From: Paractinoplanes rishiriensis
GTDB taxonomy: Bacteria; Actinomycetota; Actinomycetes; Mycobacteriales; Micromonosporaceae
DNA length: 64,000 nucleotides
Direction: 5' to 3'
Assembly: GCF_016862375.1 (NCBI RefSeq)
Contig: NZ_BOMV01000040.1
Location: forward strand, 1 to 64,000
The translations under genes and the position numbers were made by a program. Of this stretch, positions 24,554 to 35,241 are shown piece after piece (positions within the stretch are counted from its first letter, which is position 1; the number at the start of each line of letters is the position of its first letter). Under the pieces are notes generated by a model that had not been told where the DNA came from, ran no database searches, and was given only the letters and a program-made list of their open reading frames with translations.

Positions 24554-25315
24554 TCACGTGGCCGAGTAACCACCGTCGACGAAGAGTGTCTGGCCGGTTA
24601 CGGCGACGGCAGCGTTGCTGGCCAGAAAGACGGCACATGCCCCAAAATCACCCGGTACGCCATTTCTGCCGATCATCGTGCGGGCGGCGTGCCGGGCCGC
24701 GATCGCCTCGTCCGCGAACGCCGCTTCGGTGAGTGGCGTGTGCACCACTCCGGGTGAGATCGCGTTGCAGTTGACCCCGCGCGCCGACCAGGCCTCGGCC
24801 TGCGAACGGGTGAGCGAGACCAGTCCACCCTTGGCCGCACCGTAGGCGCCGCTGTTCCCGTACGCCCTAAATGCTTGTTGGGAAACGACGTTGATGATCC
24901 GGCCCCAGCCGCGCTCGGCCATCCGCGGCCCGAACGCCTGCCCGAGCAGGAACGGCGCGGTCAGATTGGCCGCGATCGTGATGTCCCAGTCGTCGACGGT
25001 GAGCTCGTCGAGATGCGGCCGCAGGTTGACCGCGGCCGAATTGACCAGAATGTCGGGCGGGCCGAAGTCGGCCAGCACCCGGTCGATCACCGTGGCCGCG
25101 CCGGCCCGGTCGGCGAGATCGGCCGAGATCGCGTGACCGGCGCCGAGCTCGGCAATCACCTCGGCCATCGGCCCCTCGCGCCGGGCCACCAGCACCACGC
25201 GGGCACCGGCCCGGCCCAGCGCCAACGCCATCGCCCGGCCGATGCCGGAGCTGCCACCGGTGACCACGGCCGTCCGGCCGGCCAGACCGAAAACTTCGTT
25301 CAGGTACGCGGACAC
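24554..25315 (-). CDS. SDR family oxidoreductase
   Basis: The 253-residue classical SDR has GGSSGIGRA, NSAAVN, and YGAAKGG (catalytic Tyr and Lys), with Ser in VSQQAF upstream. ARR after beta-2 suggests NADP(H). The terminus GQTLFVDGGYSAT is typical of glucose/gluconate-type or 3-ketoacyl reductases. The GTG start is 9 bases beyond the stop of the inositol phosphatase and also has TAGATT 6 nt upstream, so it may use read-through and an own promoter. The substrate is unknown. Confidence 0.92.
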   Translation of the reverse strand: MSAYLNEVFGLAGRTAVVTGGSSGIGRAMALALGRAGARVVLVARREGPMAEVIAELGAGHAISADLADRAGAATVIDRVLADFGPPDILVNSAAVNLRPHLDELTVDDWDITIAANLTAPFLLGQAFGPRMAERGWGRIINVVSQQAFRAYGNSGAYGAAKGGLVSLTRSQAEAWSARGVNCNAISPGVVHTPLTEAAFADEAIAARHAARTMIGRNGVPGDFGACAVFLASNAAVAVTGQTLFVDGGYSAT

Positions 25316-25321
25316 GCCAGC

Positions 25322-25327
25322 AATCTA
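25322..25327 (-). promoter_or_regulatory. -10 hexamer TAGATT, possible internal leaderless promoter
   Basis: TAGATT ends 6 nt before the SDR GTG and overlaps the stop codon of the upstream gene. Confidence 0.4.
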
Positions 25328-26134
25328 AAGGATCGAGGCATCCGGAAAGAGGGTGTCGCGGACGGTGTGCCAGACGTCATCATTCGGCGCCACCAGCATC
25401 CCGTGCTCGCTGTCGGTGAGGTGGTACTCGGAGCCGTCCAGGTGCCGGACCGCGCCGCCGGCCTCCCGCACGATCAGCACGCCGGGCGCGTGGTCCCACG
25501 GCAGAATCCGCCAGAACAGCGCGAACTGCTGCTCGTCGAGCGCGACGGCCGGATATTCGTACCCGGCACAGTGCTGTCCGCGGGTGACCTCGCCCAGCTG
25601 CGGCGAGTTCGACGCGGCCACCGACCGCAGCGGCGGCGGCAGGTAGCGCTCGGCCACCACGCCGCGCAGCGCGGCCGGACCGGGATCGTCGGTGCGGGTC
25701 TTGACGCGGACCCCGTCCCGGTAGGCACCGGAACCCGCCTCGGCCAGCGTGAGGTGATCGCCGGGCACGTCCAGGATCCAGGACGCGACCAGCTCGTCGC
25801 CGCGGGCCAGCGCCACCATCATGGCGAACGGGGTGCGGCCGGCCGCGAAGTTGTTGGTGCCGTCGACCGGGTCGACAATCCACACCGGCCCGGCCTCGCC
25901 GACCCGCTTCAGCAGCGCCGGATCGGCCGCGACGCCCTCCTCGCCGACCACGATCGAGCCGGGCAGCAGCGCGGTGAGGCCGCGGGTGAGCGCCGCCTCG
26001 GACTCCCGGTCGGCGACCGTCACCAGGTCGCCGGGCGACTTCTGCTGCACGTCCTCGGCGGCCAGGTGCCGGAAGCGCGGCAGCACCTCGGTCGCCGCGA
26101 CCTCGCGGAGCAGATCGGCGACCTGATCAAGCAC
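25325..26134 (-). CDS. inositol monophosphatase family protein
   Basis: The 269-residue protein shows all metal-binding motifs of the family: GEEG, DPVDGTNNF and WDHAPG. The family removes phosphate from inositol phosphate, histidinol phosphate, fructose bisphosphate or PAP. Which of these applies here cannot be read from sequence. The GTG start overlaps the end of the receiver gene by 8 bases, so it belongs to the signalling operon. The clean WDHAPG motif (WD with a following A) is typical of inositol or histidinol phosphatases. Confidence 0.93.
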   Translation of the reverse strand: MLDQVADLLREVAATEVLPRFRHLAAEDVQQKSPGDLVTVADRESEAALTRGLTALLPGSIVVGEEGVAADPALLKRVGEAGPVWIVDPVDGTNNFAAGRTPFAMMVALARGDELVASWILDVPGDHLTLAEAGSGAYRDGVRVKTRTDDPGPAALRGVVAERYLPPPLRSVAASNSPQLGEVTRGQHCAGYEYPAVALDEQQFALFWRILPWDHAPGVLIVREAGGAVRHLDGSEYHLTDSEHGMLVAPNDDVWHTVRDTLFPDASIL

Positions 26135-26581
26135 GCGGCGGCAGCTTTACAACGCTGACGAAGAACTCGTCGATCTGCCGGATCACCGCGATGAACCGCT
26201 CGAAGTCGACCGGCTTGGTCACGTACGCGTTGGCGTGCAGCTGGTAGCTGCGCAGGATGTCCTCGTCGGCGGCCGACGTGGTGAGCACCACGACCGGGAT
26301 GCGACCCAGCTCGTCGTCCTTCTTGATCTCCTCGAGCACCTCGCGGCCGTCCCGGCGCGGGAGGTTGAGGTCGAGCAGGATCAGGTCCGGGCGTACGGCG
26401 TTCGTGTATTCGCCCTCGCGGCGCAGGTAGGCCAGGGCCTCGGCGCCGTCGGACACCACCGTGAGACGGTTGCGGACCTTGTGCTCCTCGAACGCCTCCT
26501 GGGTCATCAGCACGTCGCCCGGGTCGTCCTCGACCAGCAGCACCTCGATCGGCGTGCCGTCCGCACGCATCGCGGGATTCG

Positions 26582-26585
<4 letters not shown>
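26127..26585 (-). CDS. single-domain response regulator (Rcp1/CheY-like)
   Basis: The 152-residue receiver has the acidic pair EDD (residues 19-21), phosphoacceptor Asp72 in LLDLNLPRRDG, Thr in VLTTS, and Lys in VTKP. It has no output domain. Receivers of the Rcp1 type pair with kinases of the phytochrome/CHASE3 group, and the adjacent gene encodes one. The GTG start overlaps the kinase stop by 4 bases. It probably acts as a phosphorelay partner or diffusible signal, not as a DNA-binding regulator. Confidence 0.94.
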
Positions 26586-28185
<1,600 letters not shown>

Positions 28186-28189
<4 letters not shown>

Positions 28190-29391
28190 CGGCCACTCCC
28201 CCGGGAGATCAGCAGCATCGCCACGTCGTCGGCCAGCGGACCGCCGTTGGCCTGGTCGGCCCGGCCCACCAGCCAGGCCGGCAGCGCCGCCAGCGGCACG
28301 GTCGTGGCGGCCGGCTCGTCGAGCACCCCGCACAGGCCGTCGACGTCGAGGCGTTCGGTGCTGCCGGCGCCGGTGTGACCCTCGATCAGGCCGTCGGTGT
28401 ACATCAGCAGCGACCAGTCGTCGCCGGGAAGCTCCAGCTCGGTGGCCGGCGCGAGTTTCGGGCGGACGCCCAGCACGATGCCCGGCCGGGCGTCGACCGG
28501 CGCGGCCCGGCCGCCGGCCAGCAGCACCGGCGGCGGATGCCCGGCCAGCCGCACGGTGGCACGGTGGGCCGGCAGGTCGAGGACCACCGACGCGACCGTG
28601 GCGAACACCTCGCGGGCCCGCCGCTCGCTCATCAGTACCTGTTCGAGCGACGGCAGCACCTGCTCCTCGGGCACCCCGGCCAGCACCAGCGCCCGCCAGG
28701 CGACCCGGAGCTCGACGCCCAGGGCGGCCTCGTCGACGCCGTGCCCGCAGACGTCGCCGACGATCACGTGCAGGTTGTCGTCGCCGACCTGCACCGCGTC
28801 GAAGAAGTCGCCGCCCAGCAGGCCCATGGCCCGGCCGGACCGGTAGAACGTGTGCACCGCCACCGCGGTGGTCTGCATCAACGGCTGCGGCAACAGACCC
28901 CGTTCCAGGCGGGCCGACTCGGCCTGGCGCAGTTCGATCTCGCGCAGCCGCTGGGTGTTCTCGTCGGCCCTTTTGCGTTCCACCGCGTAGCGCAGCGCCC
29001 GGGTCAGCAGGACGCCGTCGACCTGGCCCTTGACCAGGTAGTCCTGGGCGCCCTCGGCGACCGCCGCCATGCCCAGGTGCTCGTCGGACCGGCCGGTCAG
29101 CACACACACCGCGGCGCTGCCGGCGGCGGCGAGCAGCTTGCGCAGGCCGTCGAGGCCCTCGGCATCGGGCAGTCCGAGGTCGAGCAGGATGCAATTGATG
29201 CCACGCATCATCGCGGTGGCCTCGCGCAGGGTCGTCGCCACCACCAGGTCGAACGGTGCCTCGGCCTCGTGCAGCAACTCGCGCACCAGAAAGGCGTCGC
29301 CCTCGTCGTCCTCCACCAGGAGCACCCGCAGGCGTTCCTGGTAGGCCGAGGTGCCGGTGCGGCCGCGTGGGGCGACCGACCGTTCAGTCAT
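28186..29391 (-). CDS. receiver-SpoIIE (PP2C-type) phosphatase
   Basis: The ATG reading MTERSVAPRG gives 401 residues. An N-terminal receiver (phosphoacceptor Asp71 in LLDLGLPDAEG, Lys in LVKGQ) is followed by a short coiled linker and a SpoIIE/PP2C domain with LLGGDFFDAV, GDVCGHGVDEA and YTDGLIEG metal motifs. RsbU-type phosphatases of this layout dephosphorylate anti-anti-sigma factors. No STAS or RsbW gene is nearby, so the target lies elsewhere. It heads the operon with the CHASE3 kinase. GGGG lies 6 nt upstream of the start. Confidence 0.94.
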
Positions 29392-29470
29392 GCCCGTACC
29401 CCACTCGCATACACCGGACTGGACCCGACGATGGTGTACCACTCCCGGCGGACGCACAACTCCGGAGACC

Positions 29471-29806
29471 TCACGTCGGATCCTCGGCGGCCACCCGGCG
29501 GGCGTGCTCGGCGATCACCTGTCCGAGGATGCCGTGCAGGCGTCCGCAGTCCTGGCAGTGCAGGTTTTCGTCGAGGTGCCGGCCGCCGCACTCGACGCAG
29601 CTGCCACGGTCCTCCGGGTCGCGGTAGGAGGCCAGCGCCCGGCACATCGCCCGGATCACGTGGTCGGTCATCGGGAAGACCGCCTCGCCGAGCGCGGTGC
29701 GCACCCCGACCAGCGCCACCGGGTCGGCGTCCGGCTGCGGATCGTACGGGGCCACCGCGTCGAAGAACTCCGCGATGACGGCGGCGGGGTCGATCGGCGT
29801 CTTCAC
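29471..29806 (-). CDS. small zinc-ribbon-like protein of unknown function
   Basis: The GTG reading MKTPIDPAAVIAEFF is chosen because TAGCGT lies 7 nt upstream and no ribosome-binding site exists; the frame is open far upstream but is non-coding there. The 111-residue product ends with a zinc-ribbon pattern CVECGGRHLDENLHCQDCG (CxxC-x9-CxxC), near residues 70-90. The helix after it (ILGQVIAEHARRV) may be a docking surface. No function is known. It lies upstream of, but in a separate unit from, the phosphatase-kinase operon. Confidence 0.76.
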   Translation of the reverse strand: MKTPIDPAAVIAEFFDAVAPYDPQPDADPVALVGVRTALGEAVFPMTDHVIRAMCRALASYRDPEDRGSCVECGGRHLDENLHCQDCGRLHGILGQVIAEHARRVAAEDPT

Positions 29807-29813
29807 CCGGACA

Positions 29814-29819
29814 ACGCTA
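29814..29819 (-). promoter_or_regulatory. -10 hexamer TAGCGT, leaderless zinc-ribbon gene
   Basis: TAGCGT ends 7 nt before the GTG at 29806. Confidence 0.45.
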
Positions 29820-29872
29820 TGCCACGCCGCAAACGATCTTCGGGCTACCCGGTGTCGTACCCACCCGCTTAG

Positions 29873-32233
29873 ATGACACCCATGAGTGCTCCCGCCCTCG
29901 CCGAAACCACTCGCCGGGCGATTTCCGCCCTGGTCGCGGTGGTGGTGCTCGCCTTCGTCGGGCTGGCCGCGGCCCGCTCGGTGCAGCCGCCGGCGGCCCG
30001 CGACGCGTCGGCGCCGCCGGGCGAGTTCAGCGCGGCCCGCGCCTTCGATCATGTCGAGCCGATCGCGGCCGCCCCGCACCCGGTGGGCAGCGCCGCGCAA
30101 GACCGGGTCCGCGAGCATCTGCTGACCACGCTGCGTAGGCTCGGCCTGTCGCCCGAGGTACAGGACACGGTAAGCATCCAGGCCGGCGAGTTGTCGTCCA
30201 GCGCCGGCGGCAGCAACCTGGCCCGGGTCCGCAACGTGGTGACGCTGCTGCCCGGCAGCGCGCCCACCGGGCGGATCTTCCTGATCGCGCACTACGACTC
30301 GGTGCAGAGCGGCCCGGGCGCCAACGATGACGGCGCCGGCACCTCGGCGATCCTCGAGACGGCCCGCGCCCTGGCGGCCGGCCCGCGGCTGCGCAACGAC
30401 GTGGTGCTGGTGCTCACCGATGCCGAGGAGGCCTGTCTGTGCGGGGCCAAGGCGTTCGTCGACCAGCATCCGCTGGCCCGCGGTGGCGGCATCGCGCTCA
30501 ACCTCGAGGCCCGCGGCAGCACCGGCCCGGCGATCATGTTCGAGACCTCGGACGACAACGAACGGCTGGTGGAGGCGTACGCCGGGGTGCCCTATCCGGT
30601 CGGCACGTCGTTCGCGGTCGAGATCTACCGGTTGCTGCCCAACGACACAGATTTCACGGCATTTCGCGAGGCGGGCTTCACGGGGCTTAACGCGGCCTAC
30701 ATCGACGGTGCCGCCATCTATCACGCACCCACCGACCTCCCGTCCACCATGGACCTCACCAGCCTCCAGCATCACGGCAGCAACACCCTGGCCCTGGTCC
30801 GCGACCTCGGCGGGCGTGACCTGCCCGGGCTGGCGGCCGGCGCCGACGCCACCTACTTCCCGGCGCCCGGGCTGCTGGTCCGCTACCCCGGCGGGCTGGT
30901 CTGGCCGCTGGCCGTCCTGGCCCTGCTCGCGGTGCTCGGGCTGGGCTGGCTGGCCCGGCGGCGCGGCCTCACCAACGGCCGCCGGCTGTTCGGGGCCGGC
31001 GTGCTCACCCTGGTGCCGATCGTCCTGGCGCCGCTGCTGGCCCAGCTGTACTGGCTGCTGCTCACGCTGATCCGCCCGGAGTACGCGCAACTGCCGATCG
31101 ACCCGTACCGGCCCGGCTGGTTCCGGCTGGCCGTGGTCGCGATCGCCGCCGCCGTGCTGCTCGCCTGGAATGCCGTGCTGCGCCGCAAGGCCGGCCCGGC
31201 CACGCTGGCCATCGCCGGTCTCGGCTGGCTCGCCGTGCTCGGCCTGGTGCTGGCCGCGGTCACCCCCGGGGGCTCCTACCTGGCCGCCGTCCCCGCCCTG
31301 GCCGGCGCCCTGGCCGGCCTCGCGGCGGTGCTCCTGCGCGGCATCTGGTCGGTCCTCGCCGTCGTCCTCGCCGGCGCTGTCGCGACGATCGTCCTGCTGC
31401 CCACGGTGATCATGCTGTTCCCGGCGCTCGGCCTGCGGCTCGGCGCCACCGGCGCGTTCCTCACCGTGCTGCTCGGTCTCGCCCTGCTACCGACCCTCGA
31501 CCTGATCCACCCGGCGGCCGGTGGCCAGCGCGGGCTCGACGCGCTGCGGGCCCGCCGGCGCGGCGCCGTGCCGACCCTGGCCGCGGTACTGGCCGTTCTG
31601 GTCTGCACCGTGGTGGGCCTGCGGGTGGACGGCTTCGACGCCCAGCATCCGGCACCCACCCAGCTGATGTACGCGCTGAACGCCGACGACAACACCGCCC
31701 GCTGGCTCAGCGACGAGCCGGCCGTCCACGACTGGACCGGGCAGTTCGTGGCGGGCGGCCCGCAGCGGGTCGACGCGACTGTGCCCGCGTTCGGCCCCGA
31801 GGTGATGCGCGCCGGACCGGCGCAGCCCGCCCCGCTGCCGGCGCCGAAACTCACCCTGGAGTCGGACAGCCGTGCGGGAGACGCCCGCACCCTGCGGCTC
31901 CGGCTCCAGCCGCAGCGCCCGGTGCGGCTCACCACGCTGCACGTGGCGGCCGGCGTGCCGGTCAGCGACGTCACGGTGGGCGGCCGCCAGGTGGTGCCGG
32001 CCAAACCCGGCGACGGGCCGTGGGGTTTCGGCTTCGTCTTCCATGCGCCGCCGCCCGAGGGCGTCGAGGTGACCCTGACGGTGCCGGCGAACGGCCCGGT
32101 CCGGTTCCGGGCGATGGACGGCAGCGACGGCCTGTCCGCCCTGCCCGGCTTCCGCGAGCGTCCGGCCGGTGTGGGCATCGTGGGCTCGCACACCAGCGAA
32201 ATGGTCACGGTCGCGCGAACCTATACGTTGTGA
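29873..32233 (+). CDS. M28-family membrane metallopeptidase
   Basis: The 786-residue protein has a signal-anchor (residues 16-35) and an M28 aminopeptidase domain (about 50-310). Zinc ligands are visible as His140 (AHYDS), Asp152 (NDDGAG), Glu185 in DAEE, and His284 in YHAPTD; Glu212 is another likely metal contact. About eight membrane helices follow (345-600) and then a C-terminal beta-rich extracytoplasmic domain. The layout resembles eukaryotic ER metallopeptidase 1 and vacuolar PFF1. The peptidase faces outside. The start could also be the second ATG three codons in. Confidence 0.93.
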   Translation: MTPMSAPALAETTRRAISALVAVVVLAFVGLAAARSVQPPAARDASAPPGEFSAARAFDHVEPIAAAPHPVGSAAQDRVREHLLTTLRRLGLSPEVQDTVSIQAGELSSSAGGSNLARVRNVVTLLPGSAPTGRIFLIAHYDSVQSGPGANDDGAGTSAILETARALAAGPRLRNDVVLVLTDAEEACLCGAKAFVDQHPLARGGGIALNLEARGSTGPAIMFETSDDNERLVEAYAGVPYPVGTSFAVEIYRLLPNDTDFTAFREAGFTGLNAAYIDGAAIYHAPTDLPSTMDLTSLQHHGSNTLALVRDLGGRDLPGLAAGADATYFPAPGLLVRYPGGLVWPLAVLALLAVLGLGWLARRRGLTNGRRLFGAGVLTLVPIVLAPLLAQLYWLLLTLIRPEYAQLPIDPYRPGWFRLAVVAIAAAVLLAWNAVLRRKAGPATLAIAGLGWLAVLGLVLAAVTPGGSYLAAVPALAGALAGLAAVLLRGIWSVLAVVLAGAVATIVLLPTVIMLFPALGLRLGATGAFLTVLLGLALLPTLDLIHPAAGGQRGLDALRARRRGAVPTLAAVLAVLVCTVVGLRVDGFDAQHPAPTQLMYALNADDNTARWLSDEPAVHDWTGQFVAGGPQRVDATVPAFGPEVMRAGPAQPAPLPAPKLTLESDSRAGDARTLRLRLQPQRPVRLTTLHVAAGVPVSDVTVGGRQVVPAKPGDGPWGFGFVFHAPPPEGVEVTLTVPANGPVRFRAMDGSDGLSALPGFRERPAGVGIVGSHTSEMVTVARTYTL

Positions 32234-32249
32234 GCACCGAGATCGGTGC
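32234..32249 (+). terminator. possible terminator after M28 peptidase
   Basis: GCACCGA and TCGGTGC form a 7-bp stem with a 2-base loop directly after the stop. Confidence 0.4.
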
Positions 32250-32272
32250 CGGGGATCCGCTGGGCGAGCGGC

Positions 32273-32557
32273 TCAGCGACCGCGCCCCCGCCGGCCGGTA
32301 GGCGCATCGAACCGGAAGTGCACGAACAGCCGGCCCCAGTTGTCGCCGTCCTTCTCGACCCGGTGGTAGAGCTGCTTGATCTCCTTCTGGTCGAGGAAGC
32401 GCAGCACCTTCTTTTTCAACGCACCGCTGCCCTTGCCCGGGATGATCTCGACCGTCGTGGCCTTCTTCTGGATGGCCTCGTCGATGATGCCGCGCAGGGC
32501 GCGATCGATCTCCTGACCCCTGTTGAAGATGTCGTGCAGGTCGAGTTTGAGCTTCAC
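32273..32557 (-). CDS. Smr-domain protein
   Basis: The 94-residue protein is a stand-alone Smr (small MutS-related) domain. It has LDLHDIF at the N-terminus (the conserved LDLHG-like motif) and EIIPGKGSGALKKKVLRFL, the GKGSG signature. Smr domains nick DNA or cleave RNA; recent work ties several to ribosome rescue. The canonical HGxGxG has IPGKGSG here, with His replaced by Pro, which may alter catalysis. It lies 10 bases downstream of a TPR gene on the same strand. Confidence 0.86.
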   Translation of the reverse strand: MKLKLDLHDIFNRGQEIDRALRGIIDEAIQKKATTVEIIPGKGSGALKKKVLRFLDQKEIKQLYHRVEKDGDNWGRLFVHFRFDAPTGRRGRGR

Positions 32558-32567
32558 CAGGAGGATC

Positions 32568-32939
32568 TTAATGCTGCTCGGATTTTCCGAGCCATTCCTC
32601 GACCCGGTGCACGGCTTCCTCGTAGTCGGTGTGCTGCTTCATCGCGGCGGCCAGGCGCAGGTGCGGCAGCGCCTCACGAAAACGGCCGGCCCGTTCCAAG
32701 GTCCGGCCGAGCACGTGGTGCGCGTAGTGATCCGACGGATCGTGTTCGATCAAGGCTCGCAGCTGGGCCTCCGCGCCCACCAGCTGGGCCGAGTTGAAGT
32801 ACGCGCGAGCCAGCAACTGACGCACCGCAGTGTTCTGCGGTTCGGCCTCGACGATCGGTTCGAGCAGGCGGGCGGCGCCGAGCGGGTCGCCGGACTCGAA
32901 GAAGAAGGTGGCCCTGCGGTACTCCTCGAGAAGATCCAC
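32568..32939 (-). CDS. tetratricopeptide repeat protein
   Basis: The GTG reading MDLLEEYRRATFFF has GAGGAG 7 nt upstream and gives 123 residues. Three TPR-like helix pairs are visible (GDPLGAARLLEPIVEAEPQN, then AYFNSAQLVGAEAQLRALIE, then LGRTLERAGRFREALPHLRL). TPR proteins scaffold complexes. The Smr gene follows after 10 bases, so the two may act together. It is divergent from the glycosidase-like gene. Confidence 0.86.
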   Translation of the reverse strand: MDLLEEYRRATFFFESGDPLGAARLLEPIVEAEPQNTAVRQLLARAYFNSAQLVGAEAQLRALIEHDPSDHYAHHVLGRTLERAGRFREALPHLRLAAAMKQHTDYEEAVHRVEEWLGKSEQH

Positions 32940-33063
32940 GAGCACGCTCCTCACCCTGGCGCCGCCGACAATCACCAACGCTGGCACAACATCGGGCCAA
33001 CGGCGAGTATCCGCTTGATCCAAACTTCCCCACAAATCACCGCATAGGGCGACGAGACCGGCG

Positions 33064-33069
33064 GACAAT
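33064..33069 (+). promoter_or_regulatory. -10 hexamer GACAAT, leaderless glycosidase-like gene
   Basis: GACAAT ends 6 nt before the GTG at 33076, which supports that start. Confidence 0.45.
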
Positions 33070-33075
33070 GCCTGA

Positions 33076-35241
33076 GTGGGGGACTTTCCGAGCCATCTCG
33101 TGACCGCACCCGGCCGCACCCGATTCGCCCGGGCCCGAGCGACCGCGATCGGGGTGTTCATGGTCGCGCTCTGCCTCATGCTGGCCGGCGCCACCTCGTC
33201 GCCGGCCCTGCATTCACCGGCCCTGTTGATCGAGGGGATGCGGGAGATCTCCTCGCCGCCCGAGGGCACCTCGTGGACCCCGGCGCCGGTCGACGCGAAC
33301 GGGCTGACCACGGTGGCGAGCGCCGACGGCCAGCAGTTCGTGCTGCACACCGCGGCCGGTCACCGCACCTTCCTGCCCGGCGTCAACCTGGGCGGCACCA
33401 CCCCGGGCCACCTGCCGGTCGAGCTGGCGATCTCGGCGGCGCAGTACCGGGCCTGGTTCGCGGCGATGTCCTGGCTCGGCATCCGGGTGGTCCGGATCTA
33501 CACGATCCACCCGCCGGCGTTCTACCAGCAGCTGGCCGCGTTCAACGAGGCGAACCCGGACCGCCCGCTCTATCTCGTGCAGGGCGTCGGCCTCTTCGAC
33601 GACGCCTACCGGACCACCGGGAACCTGTACGACAAGCGGGTCACCGACCCGTTCAAGCAGCAGCTCAAGGACGCCTCCGCGGCGGTAGCCGGCGACCTGG
33701 ACCGGACACCCACGCCGGGCCAGCCGGCCGGCTCCTGGGACGCCGACGTGACGCCCTGGCTGGCCGGCTGGATCGTCGGCGACGAGCTGGACCCGCACGC
33801 CGCCGCCGAGTCCGACCGGCGCAACGACGACGCCCCGGCGGTGACCGGCAAGTATTTCCGCAGCGCCGGCGGGGCCACGCCGACCGAGCGCTGGCTGGCC
33901 GCGCGGATGAACGAGCTGGCCGAGTTGCAGGCGGCCCGCCGGCTGAGCCAGCCCATCGCGTTCGTGAACTGGCCGACCACCGACCCGCTCCGGCATCCCG
34001 ACGAGCCGCTGGAGCAGGACGACCTGCTCCAGCTGGACGCCAACCACGTGCAGCCCACCGCGGACTGGCCGGCCGGCACGTTCGCCAGCTACCACGCGTA
34101 CCCCTATTACCCGGACTTCCAGCGGCACGAACCGGCCCTCCAGCGCCACCAGTACGGCGGGCGCGTGGACCCGTACGCCGGATATCTGGCCGCCCTGCGC
34201 AAGCATCACGCCGCCATGCCCACGCTGATCACCGAGTTCGGCGTGCCGTCGTCGATCGGCTCGGCACACAGCGGCCCGCTCGGCCGCAACCAGGGCGGGC
34301 ACACCGAGCAGGACGCCATGCGGATCGACGCCGAGCTGATGCGCCTGATCAAGAAGGAGGGCCTGGCCGGCGGCTTCCTGTTCGCCTGGGCCGACGAGTG
34401 GTACCGCTACACCTGGAACACCGCGGACCACCAGGTGCCCGACCGCCGCCACCTGTGGCACGACCCGCTCACCAACGAGCAGTACTTCGGCCTGCTGGCG
34501 ATGGATCCCCCGGACCGGCCCGACGCCGACTCGCAGACGCTGATCGACGCGGAGGGCGGCTGGCCGGCCCGCCGGGTCGAGGCGCGCACCGACGAGTCGT
34601 TCCTGCACCTGCAGATCCGCCTCGGCGGATCTCCACCGGGCTCGCTCCAGCTGGGTTTCGACGTGCTGCCGGGATTGAGCGGTACGCCGATGGCCGGCAG
34701 CAGCGACCGGCGGCCGGATGCGGTGCTCGCGCTCAACCTGGTCGGGCAGACCGGGCAGGCGTACCTGCGGGACCAGTTGGATCCCCTGGCGCTGGACCCG
34801 GTGGTGCCGGCAGATCAGCGCGGGCCGGCGCCGCAGGGCTGGCGGGCGTTCGAGCTGATCGTGAACCGCGAGCTGACCATCCCGAGCACCGGCCAGCAGC
34901 TGCCGATCGAGATGCAGAACGCGGGGCTGCTGCGCTACGGCGACTGGCGACTGGACAGCCGGGCGCTCTGGCACGCGGAGGGCGACGAGCTCACCGTACG
35001 CGTGCCCTGGGCTCTTCTGGGTTTTGCCGATCCCTCCGCGCACCGGGTCGGCCGGCCCCGGTCCGGCAAGCTGACCACCGAGGTCAGCCCCGGGGTGTCG
35101 GTCACCCTGTCGGCCTCCGGCACCGACCAGTCGGTGGGCCGGGTGACCTGGGCGGACTGGAACCGGCCGCGCTACACCGAGCGGCTCAAGCGGGGCGCCG
35201 AGCAGTTCCGGGACGCCGTGGTGGCGGTAACCTCCGACTGA
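33076..35241 (+). CDS. secreted glycoside-hydrolase-like protein (clan GH-A type barrel)
   Basis: The 721-residue protein has an N-terminal membrane or signal segment (AIGVFMVALCLMLAGATSS) and a large extracytoplasmic part. A TIM-barrel-like domain at about 100-470 has GVNLGGTTPG, WLGIRVVRIYTIHPPAFY, GWIVGDELDP (a candidate acid/base Glu), and LITEFGVPSS (the nucleophile Glu of clan GH-A). A second, beta-rich domain follows (500-715). The pattern fits a glycosidase, but the family cannot be named from the sequence. It overlaps the convergent small gene by 56 bases. The GTG start agrees with a -10 hexamer 6 nt upstream. Confidence 0.84.
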   Translation: MGDFPSHLVTAPGRTRFARARATAIGVFMVALCLMLAGATSSPALHSPALLIEGMREISSPPEGTSWTPAPVDANGLTTVASADGQQFVLHTAAGHRTFLPGVNLGGTTPGHLPVELAISAAQYRAWFAAMSWLGIRVVRIYTIHPPAFYQQLAAFNEANPDRPLYLVQGVGLFDDAYRTTGNLYDKRVTDPFKQQLKDASAAVAGDLDRTPTPGQPAGSWDADVTPWLAGWIVGDELDPHAAAESDRRNDDAPAVTGKYFRSAGGATPTERWLAARMNELAELQAARRLSQPIAFVNWPTTDPLRHPDEPLEQDDLLQLDANHVQPTADWPAGTFASYHAYPYYPDFQRHEPALQRHQYGGRVDPYAGYLAALRKHHAAMPTLITEFGVPSSIGSAHSGPLGRNQGGHTEQDAMRIDAELMRLIKKEGLAGGFLFAWADEWYRYTWNTADHQVPDRRHLWHDPLTNEQYFGLLAMDPPDRPDADSQTLIDAEGGWPARRVEARTDESFLHLQIRLGGSPPGSLQLGFDVLPGLSGTPMAGSSDRRPDAVLALNLVGQTGQAYLRDQLDPLALDPVVPADQRGPAPQGWRAFELIVNRELTIPSTGQQLPIEMQNAGLLRYGDWRLDSRALWHAEGDELTVRVPWALLGFADPSAHRVGRPRSGKLTTEVSPGVSVTLSASGTDQSVGRVTWADWNRPRYTERLKRGAEQFRDAVVAVTSD

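Noticed and set aside
28190..29194. N-terminal extension of the CHASE3 kinase to 870 residues
   Set aside because: The extension lies in the wrong frame over the phosphatase gene; the GTG at 28189 has a good ribosome-binding site and a 4-base overlap.
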